Positions 51,692 through 60,278 of a stretch of DNA of 64,000 nt are shown here, piece after piece. The DNA is from Acidimicrobiaceae bacterium (GTDB lineage Bacteria; Actinomycetota; Acidimicrobiia; Acidimicrobiales; UBA8190), in NCBI GenBank assembly GCA_003151955.1, contig PLZB01000028.1:49751-113750 (forward strand), written 5' to 3'. The translations under genes and the position numbers were made by a program. The stretch's first letter is position 1; every line of letters begins with the position of its first letter. The notes below the pieces were generated by a model, which made no database searches, was not told the DNA's origin, and saw nothing but the letters and a program-made list of their open reading frames with translations.

Positions 51692-52849
51692 GTGGCCGAA
51701 TTGGAGCGTGACCGGGGTGTGATCGTGACGATGCCGACCGACCCCGTCCTCCCCGACTACGGGGGGGCCTGCCTCTCCTCGGTCGTCCCCGCCCTTCTCG
51801 GCCGGGGCCGGGGCCGTCGGCCCGGCTTCCTTCCCGAGCTGGCTGAGGAGGCCCGCCAGGTCGTCCTCCTCGTCCTCGACGGCCTCGGCTGGGAATACCT
51901 CCAGAGCGCGATGGCCTACAGCCCCGTCCTGGCTTCCGGGACCGGTGGGCCCATCACCTCGGTGGCCCCGACCACCACCGCCACCGCCCTGACCTCGATC
52001 GCCACCGGGACCGCCCCCGCCGAGCACGGCATCCTCGGCTACCGGATCCGGCTTCCCGAGACCGGCTCCGACGAGGTGGCCAACATCCTCCGCTGGCGGA
52101 CCGACCGGGGGGACCTCCGCCGCCGCTGGCCCGCCGCCTCGGCCCAGCCCGCCCCGGCCTTCGGGGGAACCGGGGCCCCCGCCGTGACGAAGCTGGAATT
52201 CGGCTCCACCGGCTTCACCGCCGCCCATCTCCGGGGGGCCCGCCTCGTGGGCTGGGCCGTCCCCTCGACGATGGTGGTCGAGGTCCGCTCCCTCCTCGGG
52301 GCGGGGGAGCCCTTCGTCTACGCCTACTACGACGGCCTCGACAAGGTGGCCCACCAGTACGGCCTCCGCGACCACTACGAGCAGGAGCTCCGCACCGTCG
52401 ACCGCCTGGTGGGCGACCTCCTCGGGGTCCTCCCCCCCGGTGCCGCCCTCGTCGTGACCTCGGACCACGGCCAGGTCGAGGTCGGCCCCGCCACCCGGCT
52501 CCCCGGTCCCGAGCTCCTCGCCGGTGTCCAGCTCCTCTCCGGCGAGGGGCGTTTCCGCTGGCTCCACGCCCGCCCCGGCGCCCACGGCGACGTCCTGGCC
52601 GCCGCCGAGGAGGCCCACGGGGACGAGGCCTGGGTCCGCTCCCGGGACCAGATCGTGGACGAGGGCTGGTTCGGGGGACCCCTCCGGCCCGACCTCCTCG
52701 ACCGCCTCGGCGACGTCGCCCTCGTGGCCCGGGCCCCCGTGGCCTTCCTCGATCCGGCCGACACCGGCGAGACCCGCCTCGCCGCCCGCCACGGATCCCT
52801 CACCTCCGCCGAGATGCTCGTCCCCCTCCTCGCCTTCGGCCCCCCCTGA
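51692..52849 (+). CDS. Alkaline phosphatase-superfamily protein (phosphodiesterase/nucleotide pyrophosphatase-like)
   Basis: A 385-residue protein with the metal and nucleophile motifs of the superfamily: VVLLVLDGLGWEYL (metal Asp), VAPTTTATALTSIATGTAPAEHG (nucleophile Thr), YAYYDGLDKVAHQYG (metal Asp and His) and LVVTSDHGQVEV (Asp-His pair). No signal peptide is seen, so it seems cytoplasmic. Substrate unknown; relatives cleave phosphodiesters such as nucleotide sugars. A TTG- or GTG-rich start area leaves some doubt on the exact first codon. Confidence 0.83.
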   Translation: MAELERDRGVIVTMPTDPVLPDYGGACLSSVVPALLGRGRGRRPGFLPELAEEARQVVLLVLDGLGWEYLQSAMAYSPVLASGTGGPITSVAPTTTATALTSIATGTAPAEHGILGYRIRLPETGSDEVANILRWRTDRGDLRRRWPAASAQPAPAFGGTGAPAVTKLEFGSTGFTAAHLRGARLVGWAVPSTMVVEVRSLLGAGEPFVYAYYDGLDKVAHQYGLRDHYEQELRTVDRLVGDLLGVLPPGAALVVTSDHGQVEVGPATRLPGPELLAGVQLLSGEGRFRWLHARPGAHGDVLAAAEEAHGDEAWVRSRDQIVDEGWFGGPLRPDLLDRLGDVALVARAPVAFLDPADTGETRLAARHGSLTSAEMLVPLLAFGPP

Positions 52850-52908
52850 CCGGCCCCTCCCCGGGGTCCGGCTTTCCGGGGCCGACCCACCCCTGCAAGG
52901 ATCCGGGG

Positions 52909-53394
52909 ATGGAGGAGGAGACCCCCCCCGGTGACGAAGGCCCCGCCCCGGCGGAGGACGTCGTCGCTCCCGAGGTGATGGAGGTCATGGAGTCGGTCCA
53001 GCGGCCGGCCAAGGTCCTCCGGATCGGCTCCATGGTCAAGCAGCTCCTCGAGGAGGTCCGGGCCGCCGAGCTCGACGAGGCCAGCCGGCTCCGGATGCGG
53101 GAGATCTACGAGCAGTCCGTCCGGGAGCTGGCCGGGGCCCTCAGTCCGGATCTGGCCGAGGAGCTCGACCGGCTCACCCTCCCCTTCGACGGCTCCGCCC
53201 CCTCCGAGTCCGAGCTCCGGGTGGCCCAGGCCCAGCTCGTCGGCTGGCTCGAGGGCCTCTTCCACGGCATCCAGGCCTCCCTCATGGCCCAGCAGCTCTC
53301 GGCCCGGGCCCAGCTCGAGGAGATGCGCCAGCGGGGTCTCCCCCCCGGGGCTCCCGGTGAGGCCCAGCCCCCCCGGCCCGGCACCTACCTCTGA
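52909..53394 (+). CDS. bpa: Bacterial proteasome activator Bpa
   Basis: A 161-residue protein matching Bpa (mycobacterial Rv3780), the ATP-independent ring that opens the 20S proteasome. Conserved parts are RPAKVLRIGSMVKQLLEEVR, EASRLRMREIYEQSVREL and AQLVGWLEGLFHGIQASLMAQQ, forming a four-helix bundle. The last residues TYL fit the HbYX-type tail that docks in the proteasome. This implies prcBA genes elsewhere in the genome. ATG 52909 follows the upstream gene by 59 bases. Confidence 0.9.
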   Translation: MEEETPPGDEGPAPAEDVVAPEVMEVMESVQRPAKVLRIGSMVKQLLEEVRAAELDEASRLRMREIYEQSVRELAGALSPDLAEELDRLTLPFDGSAPSESELRVAQAQLVGWLEGLFHGIQASLMAQQLSARAQLEEMRQRGLPPGAPGEAQPPRPGTYL

Positions 53395-53461
53395 GCCCTT
53401 CCGGGCCGGACCCCGCCCGGCGTCCCACCCCGTCCGCTAACCTGGAATCACATCGCTGTAG

Positions 53462-53507
53462 TTTTCCCCAGGCTGTGGACGAGAGTCTGTGGAGAAGCGG
53501 TGGATAG
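53462..53507 (+). promoter_or_regulatory. Cluster of four DnaA-box-like 9-mers upstream of dnaE
   Basis: TTTTCCCCA (53462), TGTGGACGA (53474), TGTGGAGAA (53488) and GGTGGATAG (53499) match the DnaA box TTRTCCACA or its complement at 7-8 of 9 positions. They fall within 46 bases, about 65 bases before the dnaE start. Confidence 0.4.
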
Positions 53508-53571
53508 GTGCTGACCAGGAACGGCGCCCCGGAATGATCGAGCAGTTGGACGCCGAGGAGGACCGGGTCGG

Positions 53572-56500
53572 ATGGCCGATTCCTTTACCCATCTCCACAC
53601 CCACACCGAGTACTCCATGCTGGACGGGGCGGCCCGGCTCGGGGACCTCGTCGAGGCCGCCCTGGCCGACGGCCAGCCCGCCCTCGGGATCACCGACCAC
53701 GGGAACATGTACGGGGTCCTCGACTTCTACGCCCTCTGCCGAAAGCACGGGATCAACCCCGTCATCGGGACCGAGGCCTACATGGCAGGGGAGTCCCGTC
53801 ACGAGCGGCCCACCCGCCGGGGCCGGGTCGACGACGGCGGGGGGGATGTCGAGGGAGGCCAGAAGCTCTACTACCACCTGACCCTCCTGGCCGAGACCAC
53901 CGGTGGCTACCGGAACCTGATGAAGCTCTCCTCCCAGGCGTATCTCGAGGGCTATTTCTACAAGCCTAGGTTGGACTGGGAGCTCCTCGAGCAGTTCCAC
54001 GAGGGGCTCATCGCCACCACCGGCTGCCTGGGCGGCGTCGTCCTCCAGGCCCTCCTGGCCGGGGACGAGGAGAAGGCCCTGAAGCTGGCCGCACGGCTCC
54101 AGGACATCTTCGGTCGGGACAATCTCTTCGTCGAGCTCCAGGACCACGGCCTGGCCGCCCAGACCCAGACCAACCCCCAGCTGATCCGGATCGCCCGCCA
54201 GCTCGGGGCCCCCCTCCTCGCCACCAACGACAGCCACTACACCCACCGGGAGGACGCCGTCGCCCACGACGCCCTCCTCTGCGTCCAGACCGGGGCCCAG
54301 ATCGACGACCCCAAGCGGTTCAAATTCGAGGGAGAGGAGCACTACCTGAAGTCGGCGGCCGAGATGCGCCACCTCTTCCGGGAGCTCCCCGAGTCCTGCG
54401 ACAACACCCTCCTCATCGCCGAGCGGGCCAACGTCGAGATCGAGTTCGGCCTGAACGCCCTCCCGGAATTCCCGGTCCCCGAGGAATTCACGGGGGAGAC
54501 CTACGAGGTCCGGGCCGACGCCTATCTCCGCCACCTCGCCTACGAGGGCGCCGGTCGCCGCTACGGGTCGGGGCTCCCACCTGCCGTGACCGAGCGTCTC
54601 GAGTACGAGCTCGGCGTCATCTCCCGGATGGGGTTCTCGGCCTACTTCCTCGTCGTCTGGGACCTCATCGCCTACGCCCGGCGCAACAAGATCCGGGTCG
54701 GCCCCGGTCGTGGGTCGGCGGCGGGCTGCTGCGTCGCCTACTGCCTCGAGATCGTCGACCTCGACCCCATCCGCTACGACCTCCTCTTCGAGCGCTTCCT
54801 GAATCCCGGCCGCAAGCAGATGCCCGACATCGACATGGACTTCGACGAGCGCTACCGGGCCGACATGATCAAGTACGCCGCCGACCGCTACGGCTCCGAC
54901 CATGTGGCCCAGATCGTCACCTTCTCCACCATCAAGGCCCGGGCCGCCGTCCGGGACGGAGCCCGGGTCCTCGGCTACCCCTACGGGGTGGGGGACAGGA
55001 TCGCCAAGGCCATGCCCCCCCTGATCATGGGCCGGGACACCCCCCTCCGGGCCTGCCTCGACCTCCATGAGGGCTACGAGGACGGCTACAAGACCGCCGT
55101 CGACCTCCGGGAGATGTACGCCAGCGACCCCGACGCCCGGAAAGTCATCGACGTGGCCAAGGGCCTCGAGGGCCTCCGCCGCCAGGACGGGATCCACGCC
55201 GCCGCCGTCGTCATCACGAAGGAACCCCTCACCGAGTACGTCCCGGTCCAGCGCAAGCCCGAGTCGGGGGGGAAACCCGAGGACGCCCCTATCGTCACCC
55301 AGTACGAGATGCACGGCGTCGAGGAGCTCGGCCTCCTCAAGATGGACTTCCTCGGCCTCCGGAACCTCTCCGTCATCGAACGGGCCCTCGACCTGATCGA
55401 GCGGTCGACCGGGGACCGGCCCGACATCGACCACATCCCCATGGACGACGAGCTCACCCTGGAGATGCTCCGCCGCGGGGACTCGATCGGGGTCTTCCAG
55501 CTCGAGGGCGGCCCCATGCGGGCCCTCATGCGGTCCCTGGCCCCGACCTCGTTCGACGACGTGGCCGCCTTGGTGGCCCTGTACCGGCCGGGGCCAATGG
55601 CGGCCAACATGCACAAGGACTATGCCGACCGGAAGAACGGGCGGAAGCCGATCGAATATCTCCATCCCGATCTGGAGCCGATCCTGGCGGACACGCAGGG
55701 CCTAATGGTGTACCAGGAAGCGGTGATGCGGGTGGCCCAGAAGTTCGCGGGCTACAGCCTCGAGGAGGCCGACAATCTCCGTAAAGCCTGCCTTCCTGAA
55801 GGAACGCTCCTTCTGACAAGGTCCCGTGGCTACGTTCCGATCGAACAGGTCATGGCACTGGCCGATCGGACTGTCCAGACGATCGACACCGAGTCGTCGA
55901 CCAGTCGGTTCGACGAGGTGGCTGACGTCTGGTCGGTCGGCGAGAAGCCCGTCTATCGACTGACCACCTCCACGGGGTACTCCATTGAGGCGACCGCCGA
56001 TCACCGCTTCCTGGTTGAGGACTGTTGGGCGCCGCTGGGTGCTGTGGAGCTTGGCCAGCTCGTGGGGGTCGCGGCTCGGACGACTACACACGGAGGTGCA
56101 AAAGTCTCGACCGCCGAGGTTGAGTTGGCCGCCCTGCTGATTTCTGAGGGCTACACCCCCGACATTGTAAACGGGCCACGGCGATCGTCGTTCTTCTGCA
56201 ACACCGACCCGGAACTGGTTGCCGCCTTCCTTTCCGCGTTCCATTCGCACTTTGGATATGAGAACCGTCGGGTGACCGTGTTGAACGGCGTCACACGCGT
56301 GGCACTGAATCGACAGGAAGTCCTCTCGCTCATCCCGATACTCGGCGCTCTCGGGACCTCCGCTCACAAGGTGATCCCGCTCCGTATGGTGAACGCTCCC
56401 CTGAAGAAGGTGGAGCGATTCCTCGGCCTGTACTTCTGTGCCGACGGCTGGGCCGATCGGAGCGGAGTGCACTTCGGATCCAAGAGCAAGCAGATCTGCC

Positions 56501-58434
56501 TCAGCATCAAACGAATGCTCCTTCGCTGTGGCATCGTCTCCAACCTGCTTTCCCGGGAGATCAGCGGACATGGCACCCATTGGACGCTCTCGGTGTCCGA
56601 CAAGAGCCTGGCCAAGCGATTCGCCCTGTTGGTGTCTCCCCACCTCACCGAGGTCAAGGGGGCCAAGGTCGACCGGTGGCTCACCGAGTGGGGCATGAGT
56701 GGCAGCGCCACGAACATCGGAATCCCAGCCGCCTTCCTGGCGGCCGAACTGGCTCGACGGAGCGCTGTCACCGGCAAGTCCAAGCGTGCGCTCGGGGTCG
56801 ACAGCGGTGGCTACTGCGCCTCCAAGGTGCTGCACCGCAACACGCTCGCCGGTCTCCTTTATTCAGAGCGCCTCGAGGACCTCCGTATAGGCGACCTCGT
56901 CTGGGACACCGTCGTCTCGATCGAATTCGTTGGGTCGCGCCCCTGCTTCGACTTTGAGATGGCCGACCAGAACCGGCCCTATGCGTTGGCCGAGGACTTC
57001 CTCGTGCACAACTGCGGGAAGAAGATCCGGGCCCTCATCGCCGCCGAACGGGAGAAGTTTGTGGCCGGGTGCGAGTCGGAGGGCTACGGCTCGGCCCTCG
57101 GCACCCAGCTCTTCGACATCATCGAGCCCTTCGCCGACTACGCCTTCAACAAGTCCCACTCCTACGGCTACGGCTTCGTCGCCTACCAGACGGCCTGGCT
57201 GAAGGCCCATCATCCCGTCGAGTACCTGGCCGCCCTCCTGACCTCGGTCAAGGACGACAAGGACAAGACGGCGGTCTACCTGGGGGAGTGCCGGGCCCAG
57301 GGGATCGAGGTCCTCGTCCCCGACGTGAACACCTCGGCGTCGGAGTTCACCCCCCTCGTCGGCGAGGACGGGAAGCCTCGGGTCGTCTTCGGGCTGGCCG
57401 CCGTCCGCAACGTCGGGGAGGCCCTGGTCGAGCGGATCGTGCTCGAGCGGGAGGCCGCCGGCCCCTTCGTCGACTTCTACGACTTCTGCCGCCGGGTCGA
57501 CCCGGGGGTGCTCAACAAGCGGACGGTGGACTCCCTCGTCAAGGCCGGGGCCTTCGATTCCCTGGGCCACCCCCGGCAGGGTCTCTGCCTCGTCTTCGAG
57601 GACATCGTCGACCGGACCCTCGACCGCCGCCGGGAGGAGCAGGCCGGGATCTCCACCCTCTTCTCCCTCCTCGAGGACACCGAGGCCCCCGGGGCGGCCC
57701 CGGCCGGCTACGGGGAGGCCCGGGTCCCCATCCCGGACCGGGAGTTCGAGAAGGCCCAGCGCCTGGCCTTCGAGAAGGAGATGCTCGGGCTCTACGTGAG
57801 CGACCATCCCCTGCGGGGCTTCGAGTCGGCCCTGTCCCGGTTGGCCGAGTGCTCGGTGGCCGACCTCCTCGACGAGGATCCCGCCCTCTCCGACGGCTCG
57901 GGACGAGACGGGATGATCCGGGTCGTGGGCGGGGTGGTGACGAGCCTGTCCCGGCGGTACACGAAGAAAGGTGACCTGATGGCCACCTTCGTCCTCGAGG
58001 ACCTCCGGGCCTCCATCGAGGTCTTCGTCTTCCCCAAGGCCATGGCCGAGCTCGGCGCCCTCCTGGCCGACGACGCCGTGGTGGTCGTGAAGGGTCGGAT
58101 CGATGCCCGTGAGGACCAGGTCAAGCTGATCCTCATGGAGGTGACCCGGCCCCAGCTGGTGGCCGACGGGGGGGCCGAGCTCCGGATCGAGCTCGCCCTG
58201 GGGACCCTCACCGACTCCGTCGTCGACCACCTCAAGTCTCTCCTCGGCGAGCATCCCGGCAAGGAGCCCGTTTTTCTCCACGTGGGCCAGACCACCCTCC
58301 GGCTGCCCGCCGCCTTCAACGTCGACAGCCGACGGGGGCTTCTCGGGGAGCTCCGGGTCCTCCTCGGTCCCCAGGCCATTGTCTCCCTGGAGCCCGGCGA
58401 CGGGGCCGGCGGCGGGTCGGGACGGGCCCCGTGA
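53572..58434 (+). CDS. dnaE: DNA polymerase III alpha subunit with in-frame intein
   Basis: DnaE is the replicative polymerase. The 1620-codon gene encodes 1212 residues of polymerase plus a 408-residue intein. The PHP domain starts FTHLHTHTEYSMLDGAARL. The polymerase Asp residues are D419 and D421 in MPDIDMDFDERY. YAFNKSHSYGYGFVAYQ is intact after the intein, followed by helix-hairpin-helix and OB-fold (GGVVTSLSRRYTKKGDLMATF) regions. The intein splits the conserved RKA-CGKK motif, so no active enzyme forms until splicing. ATG 53572 follows GAGGAGGA by eight bases. Bases 53395-53571 upstream hold a possible -10 TAACCT (53437-53442) and DnaA-like boxes. Confidence 0.95.
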   Translation: MADSFTHLHTHTEYSMLDGAARLGDLVEAALADGQPALGITDHGNMYGVLDFYALCRKHGINPVIGTEAYMAGESRHERPTRRGRVDDGGGDVEGGQKLYYHLTLLAETTGGYRNLMKLSSQAYLEGYFYKPRLDWELLEQFHEGLIATTGCLGGVVLQALLAGDEEKALKLAARLQDIFGRDNLFVELQDHGLAAQTQTNPQLIRIARQLGAPLLATNDSHYTHREDAVAHDALLCVQTGAQIDDPKRFKFEGEEHYLKSAAEMRHLFRELPESCDNTLLIAERANVEIEFGLNALPEFPVPEEFTGETYEVRADAYLRHLAYEGAGRRYGSGLPPAVTERLEYELGVISRMGFSAYFLVVWDLIAYARRNKIRVGPGRGSAAGCCVAYCLEIVDLDPIRYDLLFERFLNPGRKQMPDIDMDFDERYRADMIKYAADRYGSDHVAQIVTFSTIKARAAVRDGARVLGYPYGVGDRIAKAMPPLIMGRDTPLRACLDLHEGYEDGYKTAVDLREMYASDPDARKVIDVAKGLEGLRRQDGIHAAAVVITKEPLTEYVPVQRKPESGGKPEDAPIVTQYEMHGVEELGLLKMDFLGLRNLSVIERALDLIERSTGDRPDIDHIPMDDELTLEMLRRGDSIGVFQLEGGPMRALMRSLAPTSFDDVAALVALYRPGPMAANMHKDYADRKNGRKPIEYLHPDLEPILADTQGLMVYQEAVMRVAQKFAGYSLEEADNLRKACLPEGTLLLTRSRGYVPIEQVMALADRTVQTIDTESSTSRFDEVADVWSVGEKPVYRLTTSTGYSIEATADHRFLVEDCWAPLGAVELGQLVGVAARTTTHGGAKVSTAEVELAALLISEGYTPDIVNGPRRSSFFCNTDPELVAAFLSAFHSHFGYENRRVTVLNGVTRVALNRQEVLSLIPILGALGTSAHKVIPLRMVNAPLKKVERFLGLYFCADGWADRSGVHFGSKSKQICLSIKRMLLRCGIVSNLLSREISGHGTHWTLSVSDKSLAKRFALLVSPHLTEVKGAKVDRWLTEWGMSGSATNIGIPAAFLAAELARRSAVTGKSKRALGVDSGGYCASKVLHRNTLAGLLYSERLEDLRIGDLVWDTVVSIEFVGSRPCFDFEMADQNRPYALAEDFLVHNCGKKIRALIAAEREKFVAGCESEGYGSALGTQLFDIIEPFADYAFNKSHSYGYGFVAYQTAWLKAHHPVEYLAALLTSVKDDKDKTAVYLGECRAQGIEVLVPDVNTSASEFTPLVGEDGKPRVVFGLAAVRNVGEALVERIVLEREAAGPFVDFYDFCRRVDPGVLNKRTVDSLVKAGAFDSLGHPRQGLCLVFEDIVDRTLDRRREEQAGISTLFSLLEDTEAPGAAPAGYGEARVPIPDREFEKAQRLAFEKEMLGLYVSDHPLRGFESALSRLAECSVADLLDEDPALSDGSGRDGMIRVVGGVVTSLSRRYTKKGDLMATFVLEDLRASIEVFVFPKAMAELGALLADDAVVVVKGRIDAREDQVKLILMEVTRPQLVADGGAELRIELALGTLTDSVVDHLKSLLGEHPGKEPVFLHVGQTTLRLPAAFNVDSRRGLLGELRVLLGPQAIVSLEPGDGAGGGSGRAP
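55789..57012 (+). mobile_element. DnaE intein with LAGLIDADG homing endonuclease domain
   Basis: The intein runs from Cys740 (CLPEGTLLLTRSRGYVPIE) to the last two residues His-Asn (FLVHN) before Cys1148 of the C-extein. This gives Cys1, the splicing-block B region TADHRFLVE with the T-x-x-H pattern, block G with VHN and a Cys+1 nucleophile, so splicing looks competent. Between the splicing blocks are two LAGLIDADG-type helices, ELAALLISEGYT and FLGLYFCADGWAD, with acidic residues kept (Glu in the first, Asp in the second). Codon use is much less GC-biased than the flanking extein, which indicates later arrival. Confidence 0.95.
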
Positions 58435-58561
58435 CGTCGGGTTCTGGGCCAAAACGGCGGCATGTTAGCGCCCCGCCAGGCTCAGGTGGGGGTCCGAGTA
58501 GTCCCACCCCCTCCAGATCCCGTATCCTGGTACGAACGGTTCGACGACCACGGAGCAGCCC

Positions 58562-59251
58562 ATGCCGTTTGAAGTAGGAACCAAGGACTGCACGTCGCTC
58601 AGCGATGGCGAATTGGGAGAGATGGCCGACCTCTGTGTCGAGCGTGAACCCGGCTTCGATATCGGGTTCCTCTCCAAGCAGTGCGAGGAATGGGTCCTCA
58701 TCACCCACGTCCGTGAGGGGAGCAAGCTCAGGGGCTACTCCTTCTGCACCCTGGAGCGGATCGGCGGGACCCCGTCCCTGCTCGTCGGCCTGGCCACCGT
58801 CGACCGGACGGTCAAGGCCGACCAGGCCCTCAAGCTCCTGATGGGAGACCAGTACCGCCGGGCCCTCCTCGCATTCCCCGACGAGGACGTCCTCGTCGGC
58901 ACCCGTCTGGCCGGCCCCGAGGCCTACCAGGCCTTCCACGGCCTCGACGACGTCGTCCCCCGCCCCGACCACAGGGCCTCCGGCGAGGAGCGGGCCTGGG
59001 GCCGGCGCCTGGCCAAGCGGTTCGGGGCCGACGGGCGGATCGACGACCGGACCTTCATCCTGGCCGCCGACGGGGGACCCGTCGGGGCGCTCGACTTCGG
59101 GGGGCCCAAGGTCAAGGAGCCCTCGGCCGAGGTCGCCGCCCTCTTCGACACCCTCGAGGCCAGCCGGGGGGCCCGGCTCGTCGCCTTCGGCTGGGCCATG
59201 GCCGAGGACCTGGCCTCCGGGGCCCTGGCTTCGGGGAAGGTCTCCCGCTAG
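58562..59251 (+). CDS. Conserved protein of unknown function, possibly GNAT-like
   Basis: A 229-residue cytoplasmic protein. The N-terminal 110 residues (LSDGELGEMADLC, EEWVLITHVREGSKLRGYSFCTLERIGGTPSLLVGLATV) resemble the strand order of an acetyltransferase fold, but no acetyl-CoA loop is clear. A second half has RAWGRRLAKRFGADGRIDDRTFILAADGGPVG described by its ends, RAWGRRLAKRFG to DRTFILAADG. I recall similar proteins only in environmental actinobacteria. ATG 58562 follows GGAG; a -10-like TATCCT lies at 58523-58528. Confidence 0.6.
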   Translation: MPFEVGTKDCTSLSDGELGEMADLCVEREPGFDIGFLSKQCEEWVLITHVREGSKLRGYSFCTLERIGGTPSLLVGLATVDRTVKADQALKLLMGDQYRRALLAFPDEDVLVGTRLAGPEAYQAFHGLDDVVPRPDHRASGEERAWGRRLAKRFGADGRIDDRTFILAADGGPVGALDFGGPKVKEPSAEVAALFDTLEASRGARLVAFGWAMAEDLASGALASGKVSR

Positions 59252-59311
59252 TGCTGGCCTGAACTCCCGGCCATCCACCACGCGCTGCGGCGGGATGGCC
59301 ACACTGGTTCG

Positions 59312-60271
59312 ATGGGTCTGGGCCTGGTGCTCGGTGGTGGGGGAGTGGTCGGCATCGCCTACCATGCCGGCGTCCTCAAGGCCCTCCACGACACCTGGGG
59401 GCTCGGGACGGACCAGATCGACCTGATCGTCGGGACCAGCGCCGGGAGTGTCGTCGGTGCCTATCTCCGGACCGGCCGGGAGCCGGCCGAGCTCATCGCC
59501 GAGATCCTCGGGCCCGACGGGACCGAGGCCGCCAAGCCGATGCCCCAGGTCCTGGACTGGAACTCGGACGGCCTCCTCGGCTGGGCCCGTCGGGGGGTCG
59601 GCAACGCCTTCGTCGTCGGCCGGTCGGCGGTCCGGCTCCCCATCCCGCCCCCACCCGAGCTCCTCCGCCGGGCCTTCCCGGCCGGGCTGGCCGCCATGCG
59701 GGAGGCCCGGGACCGACTCCGGTCCGATCTCCCCGCCACCTGGCCCGAGACCCCCCTCTGGCTCACCACCGTCGACCTGGTGAGCGGCCGCCGGGTCGTC
59801 CTCGGCCGGGGTGGACCACCCCGACTCTCCCTCCCCGACGCCGTCCGGGCCTCCTGCGCCATCCCCGTCCTCTACCCGCCGGTGGCGATGGGTCGCCGGA
59901 TCCTCGTCGACGGCGGCCTCCAGTCGGCCGCCCACCTCGACCTGGTGGCCGATCCCGAGGCCGGCGTCGACGCCGCTATCGTCGTCCTCCCCCTCTCCTA
60001 CAACCCCCGGGTCCCCCCCGGCCCCGTCGAGTCCCTGGCCCGCCGGCCCGGGTCCCGGGCCCTGGCCCGGGAGATGGAGGCGGCCCGGAGGGCCAGAGTC
60101 TCCCTCCTCCTCATCAGGCCCGACGCCGAGGTCGTCCGGGCCCAGGGCCCCAACATGATGCGGACCGACGGCCTCCACCTGATCGTCCAGGCCGCCTACG
60201 AGGCCACCTGCCGCCAGCTGACCTCGCCCGACAGCCACGTCGTCCGGATGCGGCGCCGGCTGGCCGCCTGA
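59312..60271 (+). CDS. Patatin-like phospholipase
   Basis: A 319-residue patatin-domain serine lipase. The oxyanion motif is LVLGGGGVVGIAYHAGVL, the nucleophile elbow GTSAGSVVGAYL, and the catalytic Asp is in VDGGLQSAAHLDL. It uses a Ser-Asp dyad on phospholipid or acyl ester. There is no signal peptide, so it acts in the cytoplasm or at the inner face of the membrane. It converges with the unknown gene at 60279. Confidence 0.88.
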   Translation: MGLGLVLGGGGVVGIAYHAGVLKALHDTWGLGTDQIDLIVGTSAGSVVGAYLRTGREPAELIAEILGPDGTEAAKPMPQVLDWNSDGLLGWARRGVGNAFVVGRSAVRLPIPPPPELLRRAFPAGLAAMREARDRLRSDLPATWPETPLWLTTVDLVSGRRVVLGRGGPPRLSLPDAVRASCAIPVLYPPVAMGRRILVDGGLQSAAHLDLVADPEAGVDAAIVVLPLSYNPRVPPGPVESLARRPGSRALAREMEAARRARVSLLLIRPDAEVVRAQGPNMMRTDGLHLIVQAAYEATCRQLTSPDSHVVRMRRRLAA

Positions 60272-60278
60272 GGGTTCT

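Noticed and set aside
58533..58543. CGAAC-G-GTTCG palindrome before the unknown gene at 58562
   Set aside because: Arms match a LexA box but the spacer is one base instead of four, so LexA should not bind in the usual way.
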